The notes under the pieces were generated by a model. That model saw only the letters and a program-made list of their open reading frames with translations. It was not told where the DNA came from and did not search any database. Both the position numbers and the translations under genes were made by a program. Below, piece by piece: positions 45,541 through 58,337 of a stretch of DNA of 64,000 nucleotides. Within the stretch, counting starts at the first letter, position 1. Each line of letters starts with the position of its first letter. The DNA comes from Brachypodium distachyon (taxonomy: Eukaryota; Streptophyta; Magnoliopsida; Poales; Poaceae). Location: contig NC_016131.3 of NCBI RefSeq assembly GCF_000005505.3, forward strand, positions 38,292,855 through 38,356,854, read 5' to 3'.

Positions 45541-47810
45541 CCAAGCTATTTTGTGGCTACTATATGTAGTTATGTACTATCAATTGTTTTCCGGATGTTT
45601 AACACCTATTCATGTGTAACTCATTTTTACAGTTCACCGACACACACGTATTTATTATTCAAAAGGATTTTTGCCTTCCACTAAAATATTGATTATATAC
45701 ATACATACATACATATATATATATATAATATCATCATCAATATTATCTTAACTATGATGCGATAATATTTTGTAGGGTTGCTAAATATTCGCACTGTCCT
45801 GGACTGCGCGATCTAAGTCACCATCCGAACCCCGCCGCTGGTGGCGGCATATGTGTTTTATATTTGCTCATTTAATTGGCCGATACACATAATTATTTGT
45901 CGATATTTTATTTTGTATAAAAATATTTTACATATAATTATCATATTATTTAGAATGCGACGCTGAAATCGGTGTCAACATTTATATTAATTGGACTGCT
46001 AACTGCTGTATGAATTTTCAGAGAACAGCAAACACGATTAAGGGAACAAAATCATTCTGGCACTGGTCAATAGTATAGTATTGAGATAATAACTAAATAA
46101 GGGGATGGTAAAACTTGTCCTGAATTTCCTATGAATTTTCAGCTAATGACAAGTCAAATGCAGACCGCAAGGGCCGCGATGCTCACCTGGCATACAAGTC
46201 ACAGAGCTTTGCTTTGAACTTTGAAGGCTGCATCTTGTGTACTGAGTCCATACCTAAGATAAAATAAAAGGATACCGCCACCTTCCGTGCCGAGGAGGGC
46301 ATCACCTCCACTGCTCAAGGTTGCTGCCGTTGTCGCTGGCTGCTCGACCCGCCGCTGCCCATTACCTGGTCTGGTTTCGGGTCGGCGCCGGAGCGCTGGA
46401 GGAGGGATATGGGGCGAGCGTCGCGGGTAGGAGGAGGGGCTGGAGGGTGGGGCGCGAGCAGAGGGAAGAGGGGCGGCGGCGCACACAGAGGAGGAGCATG
46501 TGGGCGGAGGAAGGGAGACTGGAGGAGACGGGAGCGGATCGAAGGGAGACGGGAGGAGACGAGAACAGCAAGGAGGAGATGGGGCGGCGGCGCTGATCTG
46601 GAGGGCTGCGGGGAGGAGCCCGGATCGGGACACTGGATCAGGGCGCAGGAGGAGGGATTCTCGTAATTGATTTGGGGAATCGGTGATCTTGTGGGCCTGG
46701 ATCGGGGGATCGCTGGAGGACGACGCACGGTCGAAGGACGTACCAGCGACCAACGCACGTAACTGCAAATGCAAATTATGGAATAGTAAAGATAATTGTG
46801 AGCATCAAGATTTGAGTCCTGGTGTGCGTTTGGTTTTCGGTTCGGTTTATACGGTTTTTCGGTTAATATGGTTTGTATATTTTAGTTAATACGGTTTCGT
46901 ATAAAAATACAGTTCGGATTCGGTTATAACCATTTAATTTTGGTTTGGTTTCGATTATAACCAAAGTTGACGCGAATTTTTAAATTCTTTTTCTTGGTAC
47001 TATTTTTCAACACAAAACTACCGAAAGATATTGGATGTTCGAGTGTGTAGTGTGCGTTAAGATTACGTGTATTAGGGGACACACAAATAGCAAGGTGCAC
47101 CGACTCTGCTGCTACTCAATCGAAGCAATCAAGCAAGACGCTAGACTATGTGTAGTACTAGTCACATCACGCAATACCAAATGCACCAAATTAAGCAAGC
47201 AAAACGCTAGACCTGCAGGTGAAGCAGATAGCAAGCTGCATCGACACCGGCCGCGTGCTCCTGTGGGTGCAGTTTCGTCACGTTTGAATTTTTTTTTGAG
47301 AGACGTCACGTTTGATTGAAGTACCGGACGTCAAAAACTGTTATGGGCCAGAAAAGCTCAGAGCAACTGTACTGGGCCATCATATGGGCAAAAATTCGCA
47401 CACGGTGCTGCTCAGAGCCACAGAACGCATGCAGGCAAGTAGCTTTAGAATTTAGTCCCACATCGGTTGAAGGCAGGGAGGGGCGTGGAACGTAACGTGG
47501 AGGCCGTGTTACCTCTCGTGTCTAGCCCCACCGTGTTAGCCGTTCCATCTGGGCTTGGGATCTGTGAAAGGCAGCTGTTTCAAATAACGTAAACTCTAAT
47601 AAGTGAATTAATGTGTCCCATCGTAGGCATGTCAGGGCAGAGGTGCTGTATTGAACTGACCGGCCCTGCTTTGATCAGACAGCATGCACGGTGCTCTCCC
47701 CTTTTGAGGCACCGAAGAGGTAAGAGAAAAAAAAGGAACGTAGTTAAGTGAAAATATCTTCGAGTGAATAGGGTTCTTCCTTGCCGGGTTCCTTCTTCCT
47801 TCCTTCGGCA
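45541..47810. other. Non-coding region: microsatellite, GC-rich block, snRNA-promoter-like motif
   Basis: TACA/TA microsatellite at about 45697-45730. GC-rich Pro/Arg block 46270-46680 with ORFs on both strands and no domain; it may be a CpG-rich promoter or exon of a lost gene. 46830-46970 is made of CGGTT/TTCGGTTATA simple repeats. GTCCCACATCG at about 47457 equals the upstream element of plant snRNA promoters, but no TATA at the expected distance and no recognised snRNA follows. Confidence 0.45.
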
Positions 47811-47931
47811 TCGATGGAACCTCGAGATGAGTCTTCTTTCGAAGTTAGGGTAGCATTCGGTGACGACAACTTCGGAGGAGGTTCTAATGGTGGAAACCAT
47901 GGATCACAGTTCGCCAAAGAATAGGTACATT

Positions 47932-48180
47932 CATATATGAATGACTGCTTGGTTAAGCATAAGAACAGATTTCTTCATGGCAGTTTTACTTGGTAGTAGT
48001 TAATATACTTGAGAATTATTTGTTAAATCTTTAGGATGCATTTGACTTCCAATGTACATGTGCGTACTTGAGAAGTATTGTAGTCCTCTTGGGTACAATA
48101 GAAGCAGAGTGAGTTGTTATGACTACTTGTTTAAGCGTAAGAATATATTCTTTATCTTCTCGTGGTACAAAATATTAGTA
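47932..48180 (+). repeat. ~250-bp direct repeat, copy 1
   Basis: CATATATGAATGACTGCTTG … GTGGTACAAAATATTAGTATG matches 48347-48596 with few differences. The two copies are ~415 bp apart, in the long first intron or upstream region of the FAR1-like gene. Confidence 0.9.
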
Positions 48181-48346
48181 TGGCACGGTTTTATGTGTAG
48201 TTTCAACAGACAGTGTTATTTGATAGTACCCTACTGTACTTTAGAATGATTTGGTACAGTCTTCGGAAGGATATTCAATGCACACTGCATTTGATCTGTC
48301 ATGCACATTTTCTTAGATGAGATGTACTGTACTACTCTTGGGTACT

Positions 48347-48596
48347 CATATATGAATGACTGCTTGATTCAGCATAAGAACAGATTTCTTCATGGCAGTT
48401 TTACTTGGTAGTAGTTAATATACTTGAGAATTATTTGTTAAATCTTGAGGATGCATTTGATTTGCGATGTACATGTGCGTACTTGAGAAGTATTGTAGTC
48501 CTCTTGGGTACAATAGAAGCAGAGTGAGTTGTTATGACTACTTATTTCAGCATAAGAATATATTCTTTCTCTTCTCGTGGTACAAAATATTAGTAT
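48347..48596 (+). repeat. ~250-bp direct repeat, copy 2
   Basis: Second copy of the repeat at 47932-48180, same orientation. No coding capacity. Confidence 0.9.
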
Positions 48597-48990
48597 GAAG
48601 ATAGAGATGGAATGAACTGTCCTGTTATTAAATTGAATACTATGAAGTGTGCTAAGTGGATGACTGATTTGTAGTTAATGCACTTCGAAATAATTTGGTT
48701 CAACTGTTGGAGGTGTTATTTAACAGGCAGTTTTTATTTGACTATATTAAATGTGTTTCAAAATTAGATCTTTAATGTAGATGTACAATATTAAATGTAC
48801 TTCAAAATTATGCATTATTACCTACAATGCATTATTACCTACAATGTACATTAACTTTCATCTGTTGGAGGTATATTTGTAGCTTCATGTTAGTCTGAAT
48901 GTACAAAATGGACTGAGACGTCATCTTAGTAAGTAGAACACTGTGAAGAAGAAATTTAAAGATTGTTAGTGTGAATGTAACGGTCAGGCA

Positions 48991-51640
48991 TTTTGTGACT
49001 TATGTTAATGAGATCTCGCAGGAAAAAGTTTGAAGGTGGTCCAGCTGCACGTATGCCGGTACCTGGTCGAGCTGGTCCCCTTGAGAGTGCACACAGAGGG
49101 TTTGCACAGAGGACAAGTGAGAATATATTAAGTGTGCAAAGTGGACTTTGTTTCGATTGTTTACCGGAGGCTTATGAGTACTTTAATCTATACTCTTGGG
49201 AAGTTGGCTTTGGTATTCGGTACAAAAAAGCAAATGTTACAAACGTAAATCTGGCCCTAGAAAGGATGTTGTCTATCAAACAATGCAGCGGATTGTATGT
49301 GGTTGTCAGGTAACTTCATATTTCTTGCATACATAGTGAATTCATATCTGGTTTCCATGTTAAGTAACTAATGTACTTTGTACTATAGGGTTTCCCAAAT
49401 AAGAAGAATGCATCCTCTATCAGATGTGGCTGTAAAACAATGATTAGGTTGCTGAGAACTAAGGACCATGGATGGTATATTACAGATTTCATCCTACATC
49501 ATAATCATCCACTTTCGCGCAATAACGGAGAGAAGCTCTGTTGGTCTTCACACAAACATATAGATCGGTACACAAGGGAGCTTGTCCGTAATCTTCGTGA
49601 GAAGGATGTACCTCTAACTAAAGTTTATAGCATACTTGGTAACTATTTTGGGTCCGTTGAGGACATTCCAAACAAGCGTTCGCTTGAGAATCTTTGCAAA
49701 CAGATATCTAAAGAAGAAGCGAATGATGATGTACGGAAAACAATGGATTTATTCATGAAGATGAGAAACGAGGATCCCTCGTTTTGTTTATGAATGGCAA
49801 AAGTAAATTGGATTATCAGTACTTTGGGGATGCAATCACATTTGACACCACCTATAAAACGAAACTCTATGGTATGCCCTTTGGACTATCTGTTGGTGTT
49901 AACAATCATTTCCAAAGCATCATTTTTAGTGGAGTACTGATGAGGCAAGAAACAATTGAAAGTTTTGAATGGATTTTCCGTGAATTTACTTCCCTGGTGG
50001 GTGGCAAACCTCATGTAACTATACTGACAGGTATACGGTTTACATTTTTTGGTTTCTGTCATTATTCATTAAATTCGATACGACACATAATTGAATATAT
50101 GATTTAACATATCAATGTAGAGCCATGGAGGTTGCAATCAAACGGGTCCTTAAAAGTACAACTCACAGGTGGTGCAAGTGGCATGTTTTCAAGATGGCAA
50201 AAGAGAGACTTGGTTCAGTGTACACCAAGAACAACAACTTTAAAGCTGAGTTTCACAAATTAATCAACTGCAACATAACAGTCCCAGAATTTGAGGCTGC
50301 ATGGAAAGAGCTCATGGAGAAGTACGATCTTAAGGAACATCATTTTCTCACTTCGATCTATGAGTCACGGCACCGTTGGGAAAAACCGTTTTTTAGCGGC
50401 ATATTTTGTGCAAAGATGACTAGTACGCAACGAAGTGAAAGTGCAAATCATATGTTAAAAGGTTATGTACCTCCTGGTGCTTCCATGCATTTATTCGTCA
50501 AACAATACAACACACTTATTGCTGATCTTATATCAAAGGAAGATTCTGAGAACCAACGTACCAGAATGGTACGTACAAGCTCAATAAGTATTTCTTTATA
50601 ATCTTGTCATGAATTTCGGCTTATAATTATCTTACAGGTTGGTGTTGTGCTGAAAACCAGGTGGCCTATCGAGAAACATGCGGCAAGTATATACACGAGC
50701 AAAATGCTTGAGATGTTCAGCGATCATAGTTTTGATAGTGCAGCGTATAATGTGGTTGAGATCGTGCCGAACTTAAAATATTAGACTGTTCATTCTGATG
50801 CTACCAGGAGGGAGAAGTGGTCGAAAGTTCAGTACGAGGTAACTATTAGCGATGACAGAGGCCTGTACACTTGTGAGTGTGGCCTTGCTGAACACATGGG
50901 CATGCTATGTTGTCACTCTATTCAGGTATGAGCACTATCACTTATGTTCTATAATGTATCACTTATGTTCTCAATAATAGATTTAATGTGTGCTGACATA
51001 GTGTATCACTTATGTTCTATAATGTACATATATCATTCTATTCAGGTCATGCTGAGGCTTGGAGTAGATAAAGTACCAGATGCACATATTTTGAAGAGAT
51101 GGACTAAGAATGCAAGTGATGTACTTCCACATCATTTAGCACATCTACAAAACACACAGAGGTTCACTAAGGTCAGAGTTTTATCGCCATGCGTCACTCC
51201 ATGTGGCAGCCCTTTAAATTGCTAATATTGGTGACAAGAACATTGATTGTTACCATGAGGTGCAGAAGTATTTGAAAGATGGGAAGGAAAAATTTGGTCA
51301 GATGTACCAACACACTGATGGCCGTAGTCTGTAGGAAATACTTGCCAGCACGGTGGTACATGCAGACGAAGAAGCTGATGGTACCATCATTGTTCCTGGT
51401 CAGCTTCATGGCGGTGTGATACCACTAGTACGCAACCGTCCAGAAGGAAGACCAACTAATACAAGGGACAAAACATCCAACGAATTAAAGAGGAAGAGGA
51501 CGAAGTTTTGTACCGTTTGTAAGTTGACGGGACATAACCGTTCTGCCTACAAAGCTAACCCAGATAAGCCACATGTGAAAAGAAGTGATCCTAAGTGTGG
51601 GAAATGTGGGGTACTTGGTCATCGTAGGAATGTTTGTGTC
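48991..51640 (+). pseudogene. FAR1/FHY3-like gene, decayed
   Basis: Exon from ~48991 (acceptor ATCTCGCAG) carries the FAR1 N-terminal domain (EAYEYFNLYSWEVGFGIRY). After a frameshift near 49225 comes VCGCQ, a short intron (~49310-49388), then RCGCKTMIRL … HHNHPLS, completing the WRKY-GCM1 type zinc finger. The MULE-derived core follows (FGDAITFDTTYKT … GMPFGLSVGVNNH), then WCKWHVFKMA, a SWIM finger (CECGLAEHMGMLCCHSIQ) and two knuckles, of which CTVCKLTGHNRSAY has lost its last Cys and CGKCGVLGHRRNVC is intact. Stops at 50782 and 51332 and a frameshift/deletion near 49790 show decay. FAR1 proteins are MULE-derived transcription factors. A possible first exon is at 47814-47924. The 3' end abuts a Tat LTR. 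Confidence 0.8.
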
Positions 51641-53265
51641 GGAGCACGGAACTCCGGCACCGGGGATGTTGGACACCCCCCTTTTGGTTCGGTGGAGGGC
51701 GAGGAGATCGCTTTGGCGATCGCCGGCGTGACTAAAGACACGAAGTGTCGACAGCTAGATTTACCCAGATCCGGGCCACCTGGAGGTGTAACACCCTACA
51801 TCCTGCTTTGAGTTGTATTCATGAATTAGAGTGCTTACAGATCGCCCGGGGGCTTCCCGGGTTGGCTACTTAGGTGAATGCTACGCTATTTGCTATTGAC
51901 TACAAGTTGGAACCCTTTGACCGGTCGCATTGGCCCTCCTTTTATAGACAAGGGGATACCACAGGTGCACATGCATGCAGCGTGACACGTTCCCATCCGC
52001 GTGTCCTCGCCACAAGCTTTACATTACTGTTGATCCACGCTGGGCGTCATGCAGCGCCCAGGCCACTGTACACGGTAAATAAAAGGAATTGTAGGGTAGC
52101 CGCTCTAGCCTTGCTGAGCAAGCCTAGTCCTGCTGATGTGACCCCTGTTGGTGCATTAAATGCACTGTGTCCGCTATCTCGTCCTGTCTTCGCTGTTCCG
52201 CGGGCCCCATTTGCGGGCCTGGGCGTAGGTTGCGGGGAGCCCCTTCCCGGTGAGGGTGCCCAGTCCGTTGCCAGGGCAGTATGCTTTCCACTTCCAGGGA
52301 CCAGGGTTCCCGGGTACCCGCCGAAGCGGGTGTTTCTCTTGTTCTGGTTCTCAACTTTGACTTCGCCAATGATTGCCTCTTCAGGGGTGAGCTTCCCGGG
52401 TTTATCCTTCCCGAGAGGCCACTTGGAGCGCATGCGCTCCATGCCGGGAAGGAGCCAGCTGCTGAGTCGGGGGAGGGTGACCAGGACCGGGGCTCCGCCA
52501 GGCCAGAGGACTCAGACTCCGACGATTCCTCGATGGGGGCGCAGGCTCCCGCCACAAAGGTGGGGCCCAGCGGACAGAGCAACAGCGTCACGCGGGCGCG
52601 TGGCGGGCGTCGGGTGCGCAGTCTCACCAGGGCGAGGAGTGAGGCGCACGACGCATTAAATGAGCCGACAGGAGGGGCGTTAACCATCCAAATCAGGTGA
52701 ACAGTGGCTGTCCAATCCTACCTTTAGGGTTTTAGACCCCTAGCAGCGGAGGTGGCGTCCATGCACGCCACCAGCTCACCGAGGAGGAGTTACATGTCTC
52801 CCTGATCGACGCATGTAATGCATGCACCGCGGCACCTGTGGTATCCCCTTCAGTATAAAAGGAGGACCCCCGCCGACGGTCAAAGGGTTCCACGGTTCCA
52901 CAATCTGACGGGTAAACGGACTCACACTTAGCCATTAGCAGTGTCCTAAAGCAGTGAAGAGCACTTAGCCAGAAAGAGAACGCCCGGGGACCCTCCCACC
53001 GGCAACGTGTAAACACTTGATCTATAGTCAATACCAGTTCAGACAGGCAGGACGTAGGGTTTTACACCTCTGGGTGGCCCGAACCTGGGTAAAAACGTGT
53101 GTGCATGTGTTCTTAGCTTGCATGCATCCGGTGTACATTACTTTGCAGGTTGCGTAGGCCCATCAGCCACGCCGGCGATCGCCGGAGTGATCCCCGACGC
53201 CCCTGCCGAACCTAAAAAGCGGGCGTGACCGCACAACCCCGGTGTCGGAGCCCCGTGCGACGACA
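51637..53265. mobile_element. Head-to-head Tat-type LTRs forming a 1.6-kb imperfect palindrome
   Basis: The left arm (from TGTCGGAGCACGG at 51637) is a Tat LTR on the minus strand with TATA TCTATAAAAGG (minus, near 51943). The right arm is the 5' LTR of element E on the plus strand, with TATA GTATAAAAGG near 52854 and end GTGCGACGACA at 53265. Arms match over the terminal ~430 bp (for example TACACCTCTGGGTGGCCCG near 53073 against CGGGCCACCTGGAGGTGTA near 51773). The perfect palindrome GGAGCGCATGCGCTCC (52425-52440) lies close to the centre. The junction between the two LTRs could not be set more precisely. Confidence 0.75.
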
Positions 53266-53267
53266 TC

Positions 53268-53286
53268 TGGCGCGCCAGGTAGGGGG
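53268..53286 (+). promoter_or_regulatory. Primer binding site region of Tat element E
   Basis: TGGCGCGCCAGGTAGGGGG lies two bases after the LTR end GACGACA. I recognise it as the conserved primer-site region of grass Tat (Retand-like) elements. The matching tRNA was not determined. Confidence 0.75.
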
Positions 53287-53373
53287 CGCGAGAGGAGAGC
53301 TCGCCGGCGACCGCCAGCAGCGGTGTTTGCATCGACGTCGGCTTTGTCTTCTTCGCCGACGGGACCGGCCACC

Positions 53374-55055
53374 ATGCCCCCCAAGCGGGCTGGTGACCCT
53401 CGGATAGACTCGCGTGAGGCCCCAGCGGCGCACACGCGGCCGCATGATGTGCGACCCGCGTCGGGGGCTCAGGAGAACCCGGAGCCCTTGAGAGTGCAGC
53501 AATCACAGCTGCCTCCTCCGCCCCCTCGGCCGTCTGCAGACAATCGGCTGAGAGGACCAGCGGCCCCCAGCGTCGAGGCCAGCCGCGCGAGCGGGCATGG
53601 TGTCGCCCGCACCGGCCAGCGAGTCGAGTCGCGGGCCAAGGATATGTAGCGACAACGGCACCATGAGCATCCCGCGTCACGGGTGACGCCCGGGGGCTCA
53701 CACCCCGCGCACCGAGAGGCGTCCGGGGCCAGAGCGGATAGCAGCCGCTTGGGAAATCGGCTGCCTCCCGCACGAACCCCGGCGGAAGCCATCATCGCCG
53801 TGCGGGTCATGGTGCGGTATGAACAGCAGCAAGGCACGCCGGCGCACGAGATGTGGGGCGAGGAGTTGGACGCGCTCCTCGCTCTGGCCGCCCAGCAGCC
53901 GCAAGGTGAGGGTGTCCCGGTAGGCTCCGGCCACGGGCAGAACCCGGAGCGCAGAGACGCGCCCCGCGCCTCGCGACATGGGGAGAACCCTCCTCCGCAG
54001 GGAGGCCAGGGAAACGGGGCCCCGGAGGGGTCCTCGGATCATCAACCACCGTCACGTGGGGTGACGCGCGCGGCATCTTGAATGCCCACCAGCAAGAGGA
54101 TCTACATGAGCGCTTAGAGCGCCGGCGCTCGGTACGAGATAGAGCGCTAGCGCCCGCAGGAGCAGGAGGACGCTCCCATGGGCCTCGAGACGGCTGCACC
54201 GCGTTCACGCGCGAGCTGCGGCGAGTGACATGGCCCCGTAAGTTCCGAGCGCCAGCGCTCGGTACGTACGACGGGACCGTGAATCCCAAGGATTTCCTCC
54301 TGACTTACACGTTGGGGATGCATGCCATCGGCGTCGACGACAAGGTCAGAGCCAACTGGTTCCCAATGGTCCTGAAAGGATCAGCGAGAACCTGGCTGCT
54401 CCACCTGCCCGCCGGGTCCATCGCCACTTGGGCGGGCTTGCGCGAGCAGTTTGTGAGCGCATTCCAGGGCGGCTACAAGCGCCCGGGAACCATGGCGGAA
54501 CTGCACACCATCGTGCAGAAGCCGGGAGAGACGTTGCGGAGCTTCATCAACCGCTTCTCCAATCTCTCCTATTCTATTCCGGAGGCGGAGGCGGCTGCCA
54601 TCATCAACACCTTCGCCATCAACGTCCGCGACCCCAAGATGCGCGAGAAGCTAAGCACGCATCGGATCCGGACGACGCAGGATCTATACGCCCTGGCGGA
54701 CAAGTGCGTCATGGCCGAGGAAGGGCGTCTAGCGCCTGAGCTGGCAGCCTTGGCTGCCGCGAGCCCAGGCGAGGGTTCGCAGAAGAAGGGTTCCCGCAAG
54801 CGCAGCGGGAAGCAAGTTCTCGCTGCGGACTCGGGGGCTCCTGCCGCGAGGCCTGCGAAGAAGGCCTCGCCGGGTGGCGGGTCTGGCGACAAGCAGGGTG
54901 ACGCACCCCGCTGCCCCATCCACAACAACTCCACCCACGACGCACAGGACTGCCGCATCCTGCAGGGGATCAAGCAGCGGCGCGAGCAGCGCCATGAGGA
55001 GCGCCGCGCTGCTGGCGCCTGCTTCAACGGTGGCGACATCGGGCATCTCTCCTGA
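53374..55055 (+). pseudogene. gag: Tat element E gag
   Basis: ATG 53374 (MPPKRAGDPRID) opens a Pro/Arg-rich N-terminal region. An in-frame TAG is at 53647-53649, and a frameshift near 54070 connects to the frame from 54078. The gag core follows: FRAPALGTYDGTVNPKDFLL, RTWLLHLPAGSIATWAGLREQF, KPGETLRSFINRFSNL, AIINTFAINVRDPKM. Then a basic linker, a zinc-binding stretch CPIHNNSTHDAQDC and a degenerate second knuckle CFNGGDIGH missing cysteines. A TGA at 55053 (CGA-to-TGA likely) ends it, but the frame continues into pol. Members of this lineage have long gag with such Cys/His motifs. Non-functional. Confidence 0.8.
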
Positions 55056-58000
55056 GATCGCCCGAACGACCCCAGAGCGGGGCCGAGGCCTGCCGGCAGG
55101 GAGGAACCCCAAGGGGGACGCGGCCAGCCTCGCGCAGGACGGGAGCGCCCTCTCCGGGGACGCGACAGGGCTCGCGCTGAGGAACAGCGCAAGTCTGGTT
55201 GCATTGGTAGCGACGAGCCGGGCTTCCAGGAGCCTCGCGGCGTCGCCTGCATCCATGGGGGAGCCTATGCCCTCCCATCCCATGCCGCAGTGAAGTGCCT
55301 CACCCGCGACGTGTGCGCGTTGTTGCCGGACGCGGAGCCGCAACAGCCGGTGAGGTGGTCGTATGTGCCGATCACCTTCAGCGTTGACGATCACCCAACG
55401 CAGCAGCTGGGTTCAGGGGTAATACCCCTCGTCGTCTCACCGATCATCAGCAATATGACAGTGACCAAGGTACTGGTGGACAACGGAGCGGGGCTTAACC
55501 TCCTGTCCGCCAGGCTGGTGGAGAAACTCTAGTTCCCGGTGGAGCAGCTGAAGCCCACCGACCCGTTCCGGGGGGTGAACCCCGGGATCGTGCGCCCGCT
55601 GGGGCGCATCACGCTGCCGGTCACCTTCGGGTCCCAGGAAGTGTTCAGGACCGAACACATAGTGTTCGACGTGGCACACCCCGTTGCCCTACAACGGGAT
55701 CCTTGGTCGGCTAGTGCTGATCAAGTTCATGGCGGCTACGCATTGCGCTTATGGCGTGATAAAGATGCCGTCTGTATATGGAGTTCTCTCCATCAGGTGT
55801 GACCTCAAGGAGGCGGCCTGGTGCGTTGGCGAGGTCGTCAGGGCCGCCGCCGCGGCTGACGCCGGCGATGAAGACGTTGTCGGAGACGACAGCTCACTGG
55901 GCGATGCCCCAACAACGAAGAAGGCACGTGCTACCCCACAAGAGCTTGCCGGGGGAAGCGTAGGCTCGAGCTGCGGCAAGGGGCAGAAGCTCCGGGAGGA
56001 GGCCGCCAAGGTAAAGAAGCTACCCCTCCAAGCTGGCAACAAGGAACGCACCGTCATCGTCGGTGCGAACCTCGCTGCCGAATAGGAAAGCGCCCTCATC
56101 ACTTTCCTCCGGGAGAACGCCGAAGCGTTCGCTTGGGAACCATCGGATCTTCCCGGAGTTCCTAGGGAGGTGACGAGGAAAAAACAGCGTTCATTACCTC
56201 GGTTGGCTGCTATTGTTATACATGCATGCCTTTCGGGTTGAAGAACGTGGGCTCCACATTTTAGCGCACGCTGCGCGAATGTTTGGGACCCTAGCTAGGC
56301 CGCAACGCGGAGGCCTACATGGATGACATCGTCATCAAATCAAAGCGCGGGGACTCACTGATTGATGACCTGCAGGAAACGTTTGATAACCTCCGCAAGA
56401 TCAAGCTCAAGTTGAACCCCGAGAAGTGCACCTTCGGTGTGAACTCAGGTCAGCTTTTGGGTTTCTTGGTTTCACACAGGGGGATACAAGCCAATCCGAG
56501 CAAGATAGATGCCATCGAGAAGATTGAGGCTCCCCGCAAGGTGAAAGATGTCCAGCGCCTCAACGGCTGCGTTGCCGCATTGGGACGCTTCATCTCAAGG
56601 CTGGGCGAACGCGCCCTCCCTTTCTTCAAGGTGATGAAGAAGAAGGGTCCTGTTGACTGGACTCCCGAGGCCGAGGCGGCGTTCCGGGAACTCAAACAGT
56701 ACCTGAGGTCGCCACCCGTCCTCGTCGCCCCCAAGCCGGGTGAGCCGCTGCTACTCTACCTAGCAGCGACTGACCAGGTGGTAAGCTCGGTGCTGGTTGC
56801 CGAGAGGGAGGAAGATGTTCCAGGGAGTGAGGCTGTGGGGCAGGGGGCTGAGCGGCCCCCAGCAACCGCCTCGGACCTAGGGATCGGCCCCGAGTCAGCA
56901 GCTTCTGCATCGCGTAAGCGATTAGTGCAGCACCCGGTGTACTTCGTCAGCACGGTGCTGCACGACGTGCGAACAAGGTACCCTTAAGTACAGAAGCTCC
57001 TCTTGGGGATTCTCCTTGCGTCTCGCAAGCTGCGCCACTACTTTCAGGCGCACCGCGTCACGGTGGTGTCGGGATTCTGCCTTGAGCGAGCCCTCACCAA
57101 CCGTGAAGCCACCGGGAGGGTGGCCGAATGGAGGATGGAGCTGTCGGAGTTCGACCTCCACTTCACCAACTCCAAGAGCATCAAGAGTACGGCCTTGGCG
57201 GATTTCGTCGCGGAGTGGACATCGACGAGCGTGAGTGAGAATGAGCCGGAGACCAGCCTGCCCGGCAAGCTGGACAAGGTCCACAGGGTCTTCTACTTCG
57301 ATGGGGGGTTTAGTCTCCAAGGAGCAGGCGCCGGGGTCGTCATCGAGTCACCGACGGGGGACCAGTTGAGGTTCGCTGTCCAGCTCGATTTCCCGAACTC
57401 CACCAATAACACGGCGGAGCACGAGGGCTTGCTCTTTGGGTTGCGGGCGGCGATCGCCCTCGACATCAAGCGCCTGGTTGTTCACGGGGACTCCCAGCTC
57501 GTGATCAACCAGGTGAACAAGGACTACGACTGCCCGCAGATGGCGCCGTATGTGGAAGAAGTCCGCAAGCTAGAACGTAAGTTCAAAGGTTTGCGATTCG
57601 AGCACGTCAAGCGGAAGGATAACTTTGCTGCGGACGAGCTGGCCAAGATGGTAGCAGAGCGCCGGAAGCCTCCGGCGGGGGTGTTCTGCCAGAAGCAAGA
57701 GGCTCCTTCAGTCGCCCCCGAGCCGGTTGCCGGGGACGCCCCTCCGGCAACCGAAGGAACCCCCGCAGCAGCAAGGGTCCATGCCGCTGATATAGCGGCA
57801 TGCGTTGGCAGGGAGATCCCTCCCTGGGCGGCGGAAATTGCCCGTTACTTGAAAGGGGAGGCTCTCCCGGAAGATGACGTTGCCACGGAGCGAGTAGCAT
57901 GGCAAGCCAAAATGTACACTGTGGTGGATGGGAACCTCTACCGCATGCGAGCAAACGGGTCAAGCTCATCCGCCTGCCGCAAGTTGAAGGCCGCGCATTG

Positions 58001-58337
58001 CTAAGGGAGATACACCAAGGCACATGTTCACACCATGTGGCCTCCCGGGCCTTAGCCGGCAAGGCGTTTCGGCACGGTTTCTACTGGCCCACGGCCTTGG
58101 CCGACGCAGAGCGGCTGGTGAAGACGTGCGAAGCGTGCCAGTTCCACTCGAAGAAGAGCAACCAGCCGGCGCAGGCCCTACATGTCATCCCTTCCTCGTG
58201 GCCATTCGCGGTCTGGGGGCTCGATATCGTCGGCAAGTTACCGAGAGCGGTTGGTGGGTACGAATATTTGTTCGTGCCCATCGACAAGTTCTCCAAGTGG
58301 GTAGAAGTGGAACCAGTGCGGAAGGTGACCGCCCAGG
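55056..58337 (+). pseudogene. pol: Tat element E pol, first part (to solo LTR insertion)
   Basis: Protease with VLVDNGAGLNLLS near 55465, then TAG 55530-55532. A frameshift near 55680 leads to YNGILGR and TAG 56083-56085. A deletion of roughly 130 codons joins the segment after PSDLPGVPREV to EKTAFIT, removing the RT fingers and first catalytic Asp. MPFGLKN then has TAG at 56262 and 56292, followed by YMDD at 56316, the RT connection and first RNase H region, and TAA at 56985-56987 where element F has CAA. A second, archaeal-type RNase H (YFDGGFSLQGAGAG … DSQLVINQ, 57295-57620) is typical of Tat. Integrase HHCC begins after a frameshift near 57960 and runs to VRKVTAQ. Confidence 0.85.

Noticed and set aside
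46199..46774. 191-codon minus-strand ORF
   Set aside because: Pro/Ser/Arg-rich, overlaps equally long frames on the other strand, no recognisable domain.
52047..54289. Overlapping 100-200 codon ORFs on the strand opposite gag and in the Tat LTRs
   Set aside because: Shadows of GC-rich gag and LTR sequence; none has a domain.
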